Source of the DNA: Rhynchonema sp. JSB1_4
Taxonomy: Eukaryota > Nematoda > Chromadorea > Monhysterida > Xyalidae
DNA length: 64,000 nucleotides
Direction: 5' to 3'
Assembly (NCBI GenBank): GCA_030248065.1
Contig: JASAMV010000365.1
Coordinates: 1 to 64,000, forward strand
The translations under genes and the position numbers were made by a program. Below are positions 1 to 11,100 of this stretch, in pieces (the first letter of the stretch is position 1; every line of letters begins with the position of its first letter). The notes under the pieces are model-generated. The model made no database searches. It was given only the letters and a program-made list of their open reading frames with translations, and had not been told where the DNA came from.

Positions 1-1257
1 TACTGTAGCTCACCCAGCTCACAGTCACACCACCACTGATCGAACCAACACTCCAACAGTAGACACAACGAAAGGAACATTTGCACGCTGTGTCCATCAA
101 AAATTCTCCACCACGATTTTGCTCCTTTGCGGCAAGACCCAGGCCTTACCGACTTTTACATTCTTCAATCGATACTCCACAATTGATTCCAATCCAAAAT
201 CGAACAACAGATATATTCTGTACAAGTGACACAGCCTTATGCACTGCGCACTCTTCCACGCGTTTACGCTGCTCAAACGGCAACTGCTCAGCATTCGGAT
301 CCCCAACCGCATTTCGATCCACCTCCCCCTCTAGCTCAGAGTCGGGGTTCGTCCTTTCATGTTTTCTGCTCTGCTCTGCAATAGAAATGATGCTCCTCTC
401 GCCAATCTCCAAATGGCATCGAGCCATAACACAATTCATATAGACATGGAACAACGAGAATATGGGGGTTCCGTTGACCATTCCAGTACCATGGCTTTTC
501 CAATCGCTCCGGGCCCATAAACATAATGACGACAACAGTAGATGGTCTCAATACAGAGTCTCCACTTCGGTGCCAGGTGCAACCAAGTAATATTGTCACA
601 AGCGAGTTTTGGTACCATTACTCCAAGGACTCATACTGGCGACCTGACTCACACTCCGAGCGAAGCACTGCATGGACACTTTCCAAACTGTCAAGTCGAA
701 GCTCGACCACTAGAGAGTGCGGCTATCGTTCCTCCATCAAACCAGTCGCCTGTAATCTGATTTCCAGAACGACCCTTCATCAACCAGTAGTCTCCATATC
801 TCAACAATTCATTTCTTGGCATCGTTCCCATCTCATCGAGCAGACACGATTCTTGAGGCGAATCACTCACACACATCCATCCTTGCGTGGGAAACCAAAA
901 TCGATAAATCCGACTCCAATCCAAACAAACTGAAGAACCAATAACGAATAACGATGAATATGTACACTATGTACAATGGAGTTTCGTAGTGGCGGCTACT
1001 CTACTCCATGAACGCGACCCCTCGCAGGTCATAGCGTTCATTCTTCTTGCGTCCTTCCTTCTTCACATCAACCAGCTCGTATTTGTCATCGACAAACTTC
1101 ACAATGTGTCCATCCCAGACTTTATCCTTTGGAATGTGCTTCAAGCATCGAGACACTTTATCGACATTGACGGTCTGAGCTTTCACATCGTTTCCATGGT
1201 CGATGCGTCGCACACACACAGTGTTGTTGTCATTTCGTTTCGTGATCACTGTTACCT
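1..1257. repeat. Left arm of a 1.25-kb inverted duplication
   Basis: This stretch is the near-identical reverse complement of about 2540-3794. The outer edge (CTCACCCAGCTCACAG) mirrors the complement at 3770-3795, and the inner edge lies in the integrase tail near 1240-1257. Only scattered single-base differences are seen, for example at 1010 and 1190. The arms carry the same retroelement 3' region in opposite orientations around a spacer of about 1.28 kb. The left arm touches the window edge, so it may be longer. Confidence 0.93.
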
Positions 1258-1549
1258 GTCATACGGTCAGAGAACTTCGTCGTCCTCACCAGTCGCAAAC
1301 TTTCGGATCGTACACCCACACACGTTCACCAACGGTGTATTGCACGCTGTTTTTGTCACGTTTCTCTTCATCTTTCGGTACTTCTCGTTCACTTTCTGCA
1401 GTCCTTGCTCCTTGGTGCCAGTGATGCGAGCCAACTGCGTATGTAGCCCATATTTGTGCTGAATCACCTGACCAAAAGAAATTTCTATTGGCAATGTTCA
1501 GAGCGGCTGTTCCCGTGCCATGCCCGCCCGTCACATACATCGGCACCAT
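1001..1549 (-). pseudogene. Ty3/Gypsy-like integrase C-terminus, frameshifted
   Basis: On the minus strand, broken frames read through a typical Ty3/Gypsy integrase tail. A helical KVNEKYRKMKR segment is followed, in another frame, by YTVGERVWVYDPK, then a GPY/F-like MTG segment, then CVRRIDHGNDVKAQTVNVD. The pattern (helix, GxRVWVYDP, MTGxxxV, charged end) matches chromodomain-less Gypsy integrases in general. At least two frameshifts separate the blocks, so this copy is dead. Catalytic core (DDE) and reverse transcriptase are not in the window for this copy; they are replaced by the low-complexity spacer or deleted. Confidence 0.72.
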
Positions 1550-1599
1550 CCATTCTTCCGTCCAGGCCGTTCCTCAATCCATTATCTGGATGTTGATGC

Positions 1600-2060
1600 C
1601 AACGATTACACGCCCCTCTTTCCTAACACCCCATAACACCCATCACACCCACAAACATCTCCAAAACACCCACCACCACCCCACAATCGGCTTGTTCCAT
1701 TCCTGGTTGCGGGTACTTCGTTCCCCCTCCCTCCCTCTTCCCAATCGGCCGTCCATCCTTCTTATCACAGAACAAACGCACACACATAGCACACCACCTC
1801 ACCAACCCATCCACACGCACAGCAGCACACCAAACAACGCCGCACAAAAAGTTACACAAAAAAGATAAAAGCAAACGCGCTCAAGCCAAACGCAAGCAAC
1901 AGCAAACAAACAAACACAACAAAAAAACATAACAACAAGACCAAACACATCAACAACAAAAAACAACCCAAACAAATAACAACACACAACCACCCCAGCA
2001 TAAACACCACAAAAAAAAAAAAAAAAAACAAAAAAAAAAACCCACAAAAAACACAACCCA
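1600..2060. other. G-poor A/C low-complexity block in the palindrome spacer
   Basis: The plus strand is built mainly of A and C, with A runs near 2010-2040 and almost no G between about 1880 and 2060. No gene or transposon end is recognisable. It sits at the centre of a large inverted repeat, where long-read assemblies often fail, so it may be a poorly polished consensus rather than real sequence. Similar G-depleted blocks occur at 11620-12020, 14190-14320 and 48780-49320. Confidence 0.6.
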
Positions 2061-2275
2061 CACACATTGTTGTATTTCCCGTTGTCAGTGCATGATGTGG
2101 TGCCTGACACATGCATACCATGAATTGAGTCTGAATGTAAAGATCGGATAGACGGCTGCACTACCACCGTTCAATGAGAAAAAACAGTGATGTGGGACCA
2201 CCACTGTTGGAATCACTACCGCTTGTGAACACCCCCACCCACAAAATGTACCTGGTCGGATCCACGCACCGATGA

Positions 2276-2791
2276 CGCAGACTATGGCTTTGTGGCATCA
2301 GTGGTCCACTAAAGCGAGCCTTTACTGGCAGCGTGCAGTTGGCTGAATCGATTGAATTGGAGCCATACACCGAACATCGTGTGAAATTGAAAGTGGTTGA
2401 TACAAAACCAATTGATGTTTCGAATTTAAATGGCGCTGGTATGGTGTATCGCATCGAAGCGTTGCCTGAGTGCCAATTTTTGAATGATGCTGTCGTTGAC
2501 ATCGATGAAAACGACGAATGTTATTGCATCATGACAAATAACAGTGAATCGAAACGAAATGACAACAACACTGTGTGTGTGCGACGCATCGACCATGGAA
2601 ACGATGTGAAAGCTCAGACCGTCAATGTCGATAAAGTGTCTCGATGCTTGAAGCACATTCCAAAGGATAAAGTCTGGGATGGACACATTGTGAAGTTTAT
2701 CGATGACAAATACGAGCTGGTGGATGTGAAGAAGGAAGGACGCAAGAAGAATGAACGCTATGACCTGCGAGGGGTCGCGTTCATGGAGTAG
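2276..2791 (+). pseudogene. Internally deleted gag-pol: protease-RT linker fused to integrase tail
   Basis: One open frame of about 170 codons. The first half (SGPLKRAFTGSVQLAESIEL onward) resembles the linker that follows the aspartic protease in Gypsy polyproteins. At about 2550 it passes in frame into the integrase tail seen at 1001-1249 (KRNDNNTVCVRRIDHGND) and stops at 2791. Reverse transcriptase, RNase H and the integrase core are missing, so this is an in-frame internal deletion derivative. No start codon is obvious. The family is inferred from motif layout, not a database search. Confidence 0.6.
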
Positions 2792-3794
2792 AGTAGCCGC
2801 CACTACGAAACTCCGTTGTACATAGTGTACATATTCATCGTTATTCGTTATTGGTTCTTCAGTTTGTTTGGATTGGAGTCGGATTTGTCGATTTTGGTTT
2901 CCCACGCAAGGGTGGATGTGTGTGAGTGACTCGCCTCAAGAATCGTGTCTGCTCGATGAGATGGAAACGATGCCAGGAAATGAATTGTTGAGATATGGAG
3001 ACTACTGGTTGATGAAGGGTCGTTCTGAAAATCAGATTACAGGCGACTGGTTTGATGGAGGAACGATAGCCGCACTCTCTAGTGGTCGAGCTTCGACTTG
3101 ACAGTTTGGAAAGTGTCCATGCAGTGCTTCGCTCGGAGTGTGAGTCAGGTCGCCAGTATGAGTCCTCGGAGTAATGGTACCAAAACTCGCTTGTGACAAT
3201 ATTACTTGGTTGCACCTGGCACCGAAGTGGAGACTCTGTATTGAGACCATCTACTGTTGTCGTCATTATGTTTATGGGCCCGGAGCGATTAGAAAAGCCA
3301 TGGTGCTGGAATGGTCAACGGAACCCCCATATTCTCGTTGTTCCATGTCTATATGAGTTGTGTTATGGCTCGATGCCATTTGGAGATTGGCGAGAGGAGC
3401 ATCATTTCTATTGCTGAGCAGAGCGGAAGACATGAAAGGAGGAACCCCGACTCTGAGCTAGAGGGGGAGGTGGATCGAAATGCGATTGGGGATCCGAATG
3501 CTGAGCAGTTGTCGTTCTGATCAGCGTAAACGCGTGGAAGAGTGCGCAGTGCATAAGGCTGTGTCACTTGTACAGAATATATCTGTTGTTCGATTTTGGA
3601 TTGGAATCAATTGTGGAGTATCGATTGAAGAATGTAAAAGTCGGTAAGGCCTGGGTCTTGCCGCAAAGGAGCAAAATCGTGGTGGAAAATTTTTGATGGA
3701 CACAGCGTGCAAATGTTCCTTTCGTTGTGTCTACTGTTGGAGTGTTGGTTCGATCAGTGGTGGTGTGACTGTGAGCTGGGTGAGCTACAGTACA
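2540..3794. repeat. Right arm of the 1.25-kb inverted duplication
   Basis: Reverse-complement partner of 1-1257. Starting in the integrase tail it carries about 1 kb of retroelement 3' sequence. Short overlapping ORFs here (for example 2868-3101 and 3193-3417) recur in the left arm with only minor differences. They show no domain I recognise, no signal peptide and no clear envelope protein. Confidence 0.93.
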
Positions 3795-4556
3795 TCTCCT
3801 GCTCCGCTTATTGATCGACTCCAGACAGTGTACATTCTCCACCGGAAGTCGACTGCAATATCGGGGACAGTTATAAAAAGGAAAAAACGTTGACACGGCA
3901 TCTACAAGTCTTGCAATGGTTCTACGGGCATCCGGGCAACACCTGTCATGTGGTCGATATCATCTGTGACTCTGGCTTTGCGACATCCGTCATCTGTCGA
4001 ACTTTGCCGCGATGGCTCCCCAGTCCTCCTCAGGGCTATCGGATTATCGGATCGCAACCGGCGTCTTCAATCAACCGCCGATGACGTGGAACTGGCCTGC
4101 GCTCATGGGCCTGCAGCTGTCCTATTACTGGACTTCTTTACCAGTACGGATGGTGTATCACCCGCGGGTGGTCGTCTGTGGGGGTGGTGAGTAACCTACA
4201 TCTCTCGCTTCGGCGGGGTACGGTGAAACTCACTTCGGTGGGGGAGAAAACCACTTCCTGGACTGCTTTCCACGTGACTCTATCGTTAATCAACTACCGA
4301 TCGCTCGATATGGTCTGGTGTACCATCGTTCAATGTGCTTCCGTCGTTCAATGGTTCTACATCCGTGCATTGGTTCTATCGTTGTGGCCGTTTGGTGCTC
4401 AATCGAACTATCGTGATGTTGAACTGCGGACTTCGTCAATATCGATCATGAACTTCCATCTATCAATCAAGACAGAAGAGGCTGTGGATAGCCATTGATG
4501 AACGTTTAACTTTCAAAGTGTTCCCCCATGGATAAGACCTCGCCAGTGGTAGGCTC
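3795..4556. other. Retroelement 3' region, no recognisable gene
   Basis: Between the palindrome arm and the polypurine tract there are only short frames (3890-4084, 4178-4498) with no motif I can name. Because a polypurine tract follows at 4557, this is most simply the untranslated 3' part of the plus-strand retroelement. Confidence 0.4.
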
Positions 4557-4571
4557 GAAAAGAGGGGGAGG
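4557..4571 (+). other. Polypurine tract next to a TGTTAC LTR start
   Basis: AAAAGAGGGGGAGG is followed within a few bases by TGATGTTACAG. A purine run immediately before a TGT... terminus is the usual plus-strand priming site at the start of a 3' LTR in Ty3/Gypsy elements. Its orientation agrees with the integrase remnant at 2276-2791. Confidence 0.6.
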
Positions 4572-5020
4572 TGATGTTACAGTGTGATTATCGCATATGA
4601 AATTGCCGCATGGAGTTGGCCCATTGATTCTCTTCTAATTCGTTTTTTTTCATGACGGAGAGAGTTTTTCGTTTTCTGGGATTTGGATTTTGGTGATTTG
4701 ATTTGCAGTTTTCGTGACTGTTTCTGTGCCGTTTGTTAATATTTTGCCTGGAAGTGAGCTGAGTGCCCGTGTTTTGTTGGTAAAACCGTGTCAAATACCA
4801 CTTGACCGTGTTTTATTCGGGACCAAAAAGGGCCGCATTGGCAGAAATTAGGCAAACCAAAACATTCACATCGAAATACGCAATCAATCACTATCCGCCC
4901 AAGGACCGCGCAACATTTTTTCCAAATACCGTATTGTCGGAAATAGAACCCGGGGGTTCTATTTTTTCTCTGGGGTCATTTTGGGGGGTTCAATTTATGG
5001 GGGGGGTCAATTATTGGGGG

Positions 5021-5445
5021 CACTGTAGTGGCTGGGGGGATGGAAGGGATTCCCCCCTAAGGGGTATCTATCTCGAGTCAACCCTTAGGGGGGGATGGGG
5101 GGGAAGGGTATCTATCTCGAGCCGACCCCAAAGGGTATCTCGAGTAAGCAGATTTATGGTTTTCAATGGCAAAAATAGGTGTTTTTCGACATCGGGACCC
5201 CCAAAATCGCGCGCTCCGCGCGCAAACACCCAGAAATGGTCATTTTCGGCCAATTTTCGGCAAAAATATCAAAAAGTACCCATTTTTAGGCCAATTTTGC
5301 AGTAAAATTGCATGCAAAAAACGGCCTTTTTTCGCTTTTTGACGGACCATAGGGGTATCTTGGGTAGCCTCTGGGGGTATCTCGAGTAAGTCCGAAACCT
5401 TCCCCCCCTAGGGTATCTTGGGTCGATTGGCCTGCCACCACACTG
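5021..5445. mobile_element. hAT-type MITE (425 bp, TSD ATTGGGGG)
   Basis: The ends are CACTGTAGTGGCTGG and, inverted, CAGTGTGGTGGCAGG. They are flanked by a perfect 8-bp direct repeat ATTGGGGG (5013-5020 and 5446-5453). An 8-bp duplication with CA(C/G)TG ends is typical of hAT transposons. The inside has repeated GGGTATCT(CGAG) blocks near both ends and a central GC-rich hairpin (about 5205-5222). No transposase is encoded. Confidence 0.85.
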
Positions 5446-5455
5446 ATTGGGGGGT

Positions 5456-5466
5456 TATATATATCG
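5456..5466 (+). promoter_or_regulatory. TATA-like box upstream of the START gene
   Basis: TTATATATATC lies about 120-130 bp before the ATG at 5587, a plausible distance for a TATA promoter with a short leader. It falls inside the candidate LTR, just right of the MITE, so the START gene may be read from an LTR-derived promoter. No initiator could be confirmed. Confidence 0.3.
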
Positions 5467-5586
5467 GTATACCGCCTGCCAGTATACCTACGTTCCCTTC
5501 GCGTTCCATTGAGTTTATGATAATTTTGTTCGTTGAACCTTGTTTCCTTATAGCGTTCATCAGGACGCATGTAGTGGCGGGCAAGG

Positions 5587-7329
5587 ATGAGCGATGAAGA
5601 TTATGTGAAGGACGGGCAACGAATCACCGATCAATTGTTGTTGTATGTCGTCGATTGTGACCAGGAATGGAAGGAGGTCAAGAAATCGGTCGGTGAGATT
5701 CGGTGCTCGATTGCTAAAATTGCCAAACGTCTGCTCTTCCTTTTTGAGAAAATTCAGAAATTTTAAAGATGGACCGAGCCAGACGGGAATTTTCTCAAAG
5801 GTTTTTCTGATTTTGAGTTCTGAGAATTTTTCTGTAACCCAGACCGACAACGACAAGTGTGGCGAATGTAGTTGCACTTGCTGCTTTTTTTCAGTGTTTT
5901 TTTTGCGGCATGCAACTGTTTCGGTTGCAACTTTATTTTATTCTAAGCACATAAAATTGTTTCTATGTGTTCCTAATTAAATTCTGTGCTGTTGCCTCTT
6001 GCTTCACGGGCTTTGTTGGCTTTTCCAGTGTTTTGGAACAGCGGGGTCCATTGTAATTTTGCCGTTTTTGCCGGCAATGTCATAAAGATGCGAATATGGC
6101 CTGAATCATGTGTGAATTGCAGGACGGCTGCACTATCTATTCGCGCAAATCACCCCATATCGACAAGATGTACAAGGCGGAATGTGTGCTTGACGCGTCA
6201 CCCGAGCACGTGCTGGCCTTGTGCAGTCCACTCAGACCATATCGATTGCAATGGGACCCATTCCTCGAAGACCTCAAAGTCTTACGTGTCGTGTCGCAAA
6301 AAGACGTGCGTTTGGGTTGAGCTGAATTATTTTTATACTCGGTGAGCCAGTCGATCAGAACGGACAGTAACAAACAAGCTTGGCAATCCGAACGGTATTT
6401 GCCGCCACGCATGTGACTTTTTTTGAGAAATGAGTTTTTGTATGTTCACTGTGCGACTAATTCTGGTCAGCGGACGTTCTCGACGAACATTTTTGCTGCG
6501 CTGCTCGCATTTTTTCCCCTTTATAATTCTCGACGACGACATATCTTTTTGCAAAACAGAAAGTTTAGTGTCCATGGGAGAACCAATTTGGTGACCGACT
6601 TTGGTTGCTTGATTACTCAAGAATTAACCGAATAAATCCCTTTTTGTTGTTGCAGCACATGTACCTGATCCAACACTTCACACGTTCGGCCTACAAGGGG
6701 GCGATATCGGCACGCGACGCCATCGACGTGGTCACCATCGGCAAAACGGACTCGTTCTATTACGTCAGCGGTGCGTTGGCATTGGGCATTTGTTCGTGTT
6801 TTGTTTTTGTTGTTACTATTTTAGTATTACTTTATGACGACATTAGAAAGCTTTATCTTGCATACGGAACATTTTCGGCGGCGCAATTACAAAGTTTGAA
6901 CGTCAGGTGCATAATGTGTTTGTTTGGTCAAAGGCAAGTAACGAGTAGTAACGTGAATGACATGAAAGAGAACCATGTTGCAGCCGGTGGCAGCGTGCAC
7001 GACGTGTCCATGTACCCAGCGCCACCCGACCGCGTTCGTACGTTTCAACATCCCGCTGGCTACGTCATACATCGAATTCAGGGGTCGGTCTTCGTTTTGA
7101 TTCACGTATTTTTATTTTTATTTTGCAATTTTTTGTATTTTGCTGCAGCGAACCATCTAAATGCAAATTCGTGATGTTGTTCCACATCGACCTGAACATG
7201 AACCAAATCGCGTCGATCGTGGCATCCATGTTGAAGCCGACGTTGATGATCGACAAAATGGTGGCGTTGAAGAAGGCCTTGCTCACCACTGACGTTGACA
7301 AACAACATTTAGTGCATCAATTGGATTAG
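5587..7329 (+). CDS. START-domain lipid-transfer protein (STARD4/5/6-like), five exons
   Basis: Proposed exons are 5587-5688, 6123-6305, 6656-6770, 6984-7083 and 7149-7329. They total 681 nt, giving 226 aa with all phases closing. The protein is essentially one START domain, a hydrophobic cup that carries a single sterol or lipid. Visible blocks are DQEWKEVKKS (about residues 26-34), DGCTIYSRKSPHIDKMYKAE (35-54), LRPYRLQWDPFLEDLKVL, AISARDAIDVV, RVRTFQHPAGYVIHRIQGEP and FHIDLNM before the C-terminal helix. The layout (ISxRDxxDV, VRxFxHPxG, PGEPxKxxxVxxFHxDL) is that of the single-domain STARD4/5/6 group, and the length is normal for it. Two introns use the unusual donor GTCGGT. A possible polyadenylation signal AATAAA lies at 7633. 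No signal peptide is seen, so it is probably cytosolic. The ligand cannot be deduced. Confidence 0.87.
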
Positions 7330-8180
7330 TGGCTCACGTGGGGTGCTGTAGGTCTGTTGGTACAGTGTGCCCATGTGCCAGTTAGTTCCCATGTTTGTGC
7401 GCGCACTGTCATTTTATTTCACGTTTGCAAATCAAAACGCTGGTTTTGTCCAAATGTTTTTCTGGTGAGCGCGAGATTCGATTTGGTTCTCTTTGATTTT
7501 GCAATTTTTTGAATATCTCTTATCCGTTATGTAGCTGTGCTTCTACCGACATTTAATTGAATGTGGTGTATTGAATGCGATGCTGCTGAAGAATGCTAAT
7601 TGGCAGTAAAATCAGTCCTGTCACTCAACGCTCAATAAACCATGTTCGTTCTCAGTGCGAATTTTTGTGTGGCAGCGAACGTTCTTGCTCAGTGGTGATA
7701 TTGTGTGTATTTATTGTTTTCATTTTGTGTGTTTTGCCTTTCATTTGCCTAATTTATTTAGTTATTTTTGTGATCTTGTGTTTGCTCGACATTTGGAGGG
7801 ACTTGGTACAGGCTCGGTTTCTTGGAGTGCCTTTCCATACGTGTGTGTTCTTATTATTTTCGTCTCAGGATCTTTGTTTTGGTACCTTGATCTGTTGGCA
7901 GCATTGTATTTTTGCAGAATTTGTATTTTATTATCTCGGCAGGTTAGCGTTTGTATCACTAAAAGATTTTAATAAAATTTTCAAAAGGTTATTGATTTTG
8001 CTGTTTGTTTCCCTCGTGTTATTGCGGTGTCCTGTGTCCGCTTGCAATTAACATTTGCTTGAATTATCTTCCGTGTGTTCAGTGCTTCACAGCTTGCACG
8101 TTTGTATCCCATCCCACTACCAATTTCAGGTGATTTCCCGTCCTATCGATTTTTGACCGCAGCGTGGTGACCAGCAAATA
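7330..8180. other. Intergenic, T-rich, no gene seen
   Basis: This is the spacer between the START gene and the C18orf63-like gene. It contains AATAAA at 7633-7638, the likely 3' end signal of the START transcript. A 152-codon open frame at 7593-8051 is T-rich and hydrophobic throughout, and looks like chance openness rather than a gene. No transposon ends were recognised. Confidence 0.5.
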
Positions 8181-11100
8181 ATGGAGGAACTTCGACTGAA
8201 ACCACCCGATTTCTGTGCATTGTCGTTGCACCACGTCCAAGTTGACACGACGCAGCCAAACACCAAACATTTGCATCCACATGCTGTGCAACACGAGACT
8301 GCACGGTGCGTTGGGTGTTTGTGGATAGCTTGAAAGTTACGAATTTTTTGTTCGAATATTCAGAATGCTTGTTATCGTATCTAACGTATTTGGTCATGTT
8401 TGGCTTTCCACTGTCTCCCTCCATGCGAGAAATAGATGATCGCAAAATAGAAATAAAATAAAATCTTGCCCTTCGTGGTGCAAGCCTTGATCGGTATTGC
8501 ACTATCTGACCATTGCTATCACCTTATTTGATACTGGCCTGTAATTTTAGGAACTTTCCAAAATGACTTGGTTGGTATTGCTTTCTGCCAACCGACACCA
8601 TTGTGCAGTGCCAAGCACTCGTGTTGCAGCGAATTAATCGAGCGTCACCCTGGCATCCTTTTGTGTCCCACACAACAGCTGAATCAATTGATGTTGATTT
8701 CACGCACAACATTCACGACCGATGATGCCGACTGGCCCGTGTCCGTGCAACGATTCGCGTTGAAGCTGGTGGCTACGAAACATGTCGATCCAATCGCATT
8801 TGGTGCGTGGCAGTGCTGTGGCTGGGGGGGGGGGGTGGGGGTCCCCCCCCAATGGTACCCTGCCCGCCCCGGCCTGGTACGCTACCCCCCTACCCGCCCC
8901 GCTCCGGTACCCTCCCCCACTCCCCGCCCCGCCCTGGTACCCTACCCGCCCCGATTTTTTCCCTCAAAATGCCCATTTTTCGGTCAAAAATGCCCAAATT
9001 TCGACCGAAAACCCTAAAAAGTGCAAAAAATCGCGCGCTACGCGCGATATATGCACGTTATAGCATATAAAAACAGGCACCCGAAAAAAACTTGTGTTGT
9101 ACCCTACCCGCCCCGAAAAATCTTCCCCCCCCCCCCCCCAAACCGGATTTCCCCCTCCCCCAAAATCCCAGGTAAACCCCCTACCTATACTTGCGTATTT
9201 TTCCGCAAAATATATTTTTGGAAAAAAAACCGTTTTTTTTCCGAATATTTTTCCAGTACTTAAGGATACCCATGGTCCAAAAACGCCTATTTTGGATAAA
9301 ATTTTGTCTGGAAATGGCCTGAAACGGGCTAAAAATGCACCTGGAGATTAAAAAGTGCTCATTTTGAACTGTTTAGCACCGATTTACATTGGTTTTGACA
9401 ACATCCTTTCGCAACCTTTGAAAATATTTCGGAAATTTTTGGAAAAAAAACGGTTTTTTTCCAAAAGTTGCCACTTGGAAAAATTTCCGGAAAAATAAAA
9501 ACGTATTTTTCCGGGCCTCGGAAAAAAAACGGTTTTTTTTCGGTTTTTTTTCCGGAAAAAAACGGTTTTTTTTCCGGCCCGCAAGTATAACACTACCCCC
9601 CTATCCGCCCCGATTTTTTCCACCTATGTACCCTACCCGCCCCGCAAAAGTAGCCACAGCACTGTTGCGTGGTGACTGTGGGATTACCATTGGGGTTCCA
9701 TTCGTTTCGCTGTTCAATTTCATCGAGTTGGATTGTCTCGTGTTGTTTCAGTTCGTCGTCTTCAGTTCGTTTGCTGTGTACTGATACTGAAACCATTTTT
9801 TCTGAAACTTCCTTTTTGTCTTGAGAGAACATATGCAATTGTTTTGGTCGTTCATCGCCGCCAGCTTTATCGTGTTCAGAAAACATTTTTCCATCACTGG
9901 CTTTCGGTTAGGACAGTCAATGTTGTGATTGTTCACTGATTATCGGGTGACTGTTTTCGCTGAATTCCAGGTGAATGTTTGCGTTTCACGATTGTCAATC
10001 GAATGGCTCCTGAGTGGAATCGTGTTGGTGATTGTTTGGTGCAAGGTTGGTCAATTTTATCTTATTTGTCCGTGCTGTTGTCGGTCGGCAAACCTGTGAT
10101 GCACCAGTAACGCCCCTTTCGTTCCCAGTGAGCAACACAAGTGGTGCTTGCCTTGTTAAAGCATAGTATTTTGCTACTGAGAAAGTGTATTGCAAAGGAA
10201 TTGTCCGAAAATGACCCGCACATTGTTACCGACAAGCCCATATCTACAGTATCACCCCGTGTTCAGGCACATGTTTCCTGGAGAACATGCTGAAGAAGCG
10301 CTATCGCAGCGTCGAGTTTCGTGTTCGCGCAGTGAACAGTGAGCAAATTCTGTTGAGCGTCGACGCCGATGTTGTGCGCATGAGTCCGTTGGAACACTGG
10401 CAGTTGGACTTGATGCCGCCACAAACGGTCATTGCTAAAAGTGGTACGTTCGGCTTGCAATTGGGGCTTGCAACTTGTGCTGGTTCGTCTCAGTGATGCA
10501 GTCGGTTCGGGTGGTAGACATAAATAGCTGCTCGGTGGACATAAATAGCTGGCTAGGTATGCCGATTTGTTGGGTGGTATTGGCCCAGAGGTAAAAATTG
10601 TGAAAATTGTGCTAAAATAGGCCTTAAAAACGTATTTTTCTGCATATTAATATGAGAAAATTGGACCAAAAGATGGCCATTTTGGCACTAAAATCAACAC
10701 TTTGGTTGATATCCGGACATGGTAGACATGGATAGGTGGGTTTGCGGTATAGATTTTTTCGGTGGACATACATACATACACAGATAGCTGACTCCCCGGT
10801 TTGGGGGTATTACCCATACCCTTTCCCTTAAAGTACATCAGTGGTTCGCCTCAGTGGAATGCATACCTTACAGTTCTACAATGTTCAAGTATTGACGGTT
10901 TTGGAATACACCAATTCAAATTTGGAGAAGTTTTACGTACAAAATTGCGTTCTCCGAACCACGTATTCGGCTGCGAAAATGTTTTCATTGTCGACATTTT
11001 TTTAATCATGATTTTGCAAACGTTGTCACGAATATTCGGTACAGGTATTGGTATGGTGACCGAAAACGGCTGGTCCTACCCAATCATGTTACCATGAAGA

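Larger units (their letters stand above)
4575..5580 (+). mobile_element. Candidate LTR interrupted by a MITE
   Basis: The segment starts TGTTACAG just after the polypurine tract and has no convincing ORF. It is split by the hAT-type MITE at 5021-5445. Without that insertion it would be about 570 bp, a normal LTR size. The right border is not fixed: no CA end followed by a target duplication could be confirmed, and no second LTR copy lies in the window. It directly abuts the first exon of the START gene. Confidence 0.35.

Noticed and set aside
2868..3520. Envelope-like ORF downstream of integrase
   Set aside because: Only short overlapping frames with no signal peptide, membrane segment or cysteine pattern.
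4802..5305. 167-codon ORF upstream of the START gene
   Set aside because: It runs through a candidate LTR and into a MITE; the frame is accidental.
5587..5766. Start of a gag gene after an LTR
   Set aside because: The peptide fits the N-terminus of the START domain (WKEVKKS before DGCTIYSRKS) and splices in phase to it.
7593..8051. 152-codon hydrophobic ORF after the START gene
   Set aside because: T-rich intergenic sequence gives long Phe/Leu/Val frames; no domain, and it contains the likely polyA signal region.
11045..11097. Extra exon of the C18orf63-like gene (GIGMVTENGWSYPIM)
   Set aside because: It has an acceptor-like start but ends in TGA without a good donor; exons 4 and 5 already join in phase without it.
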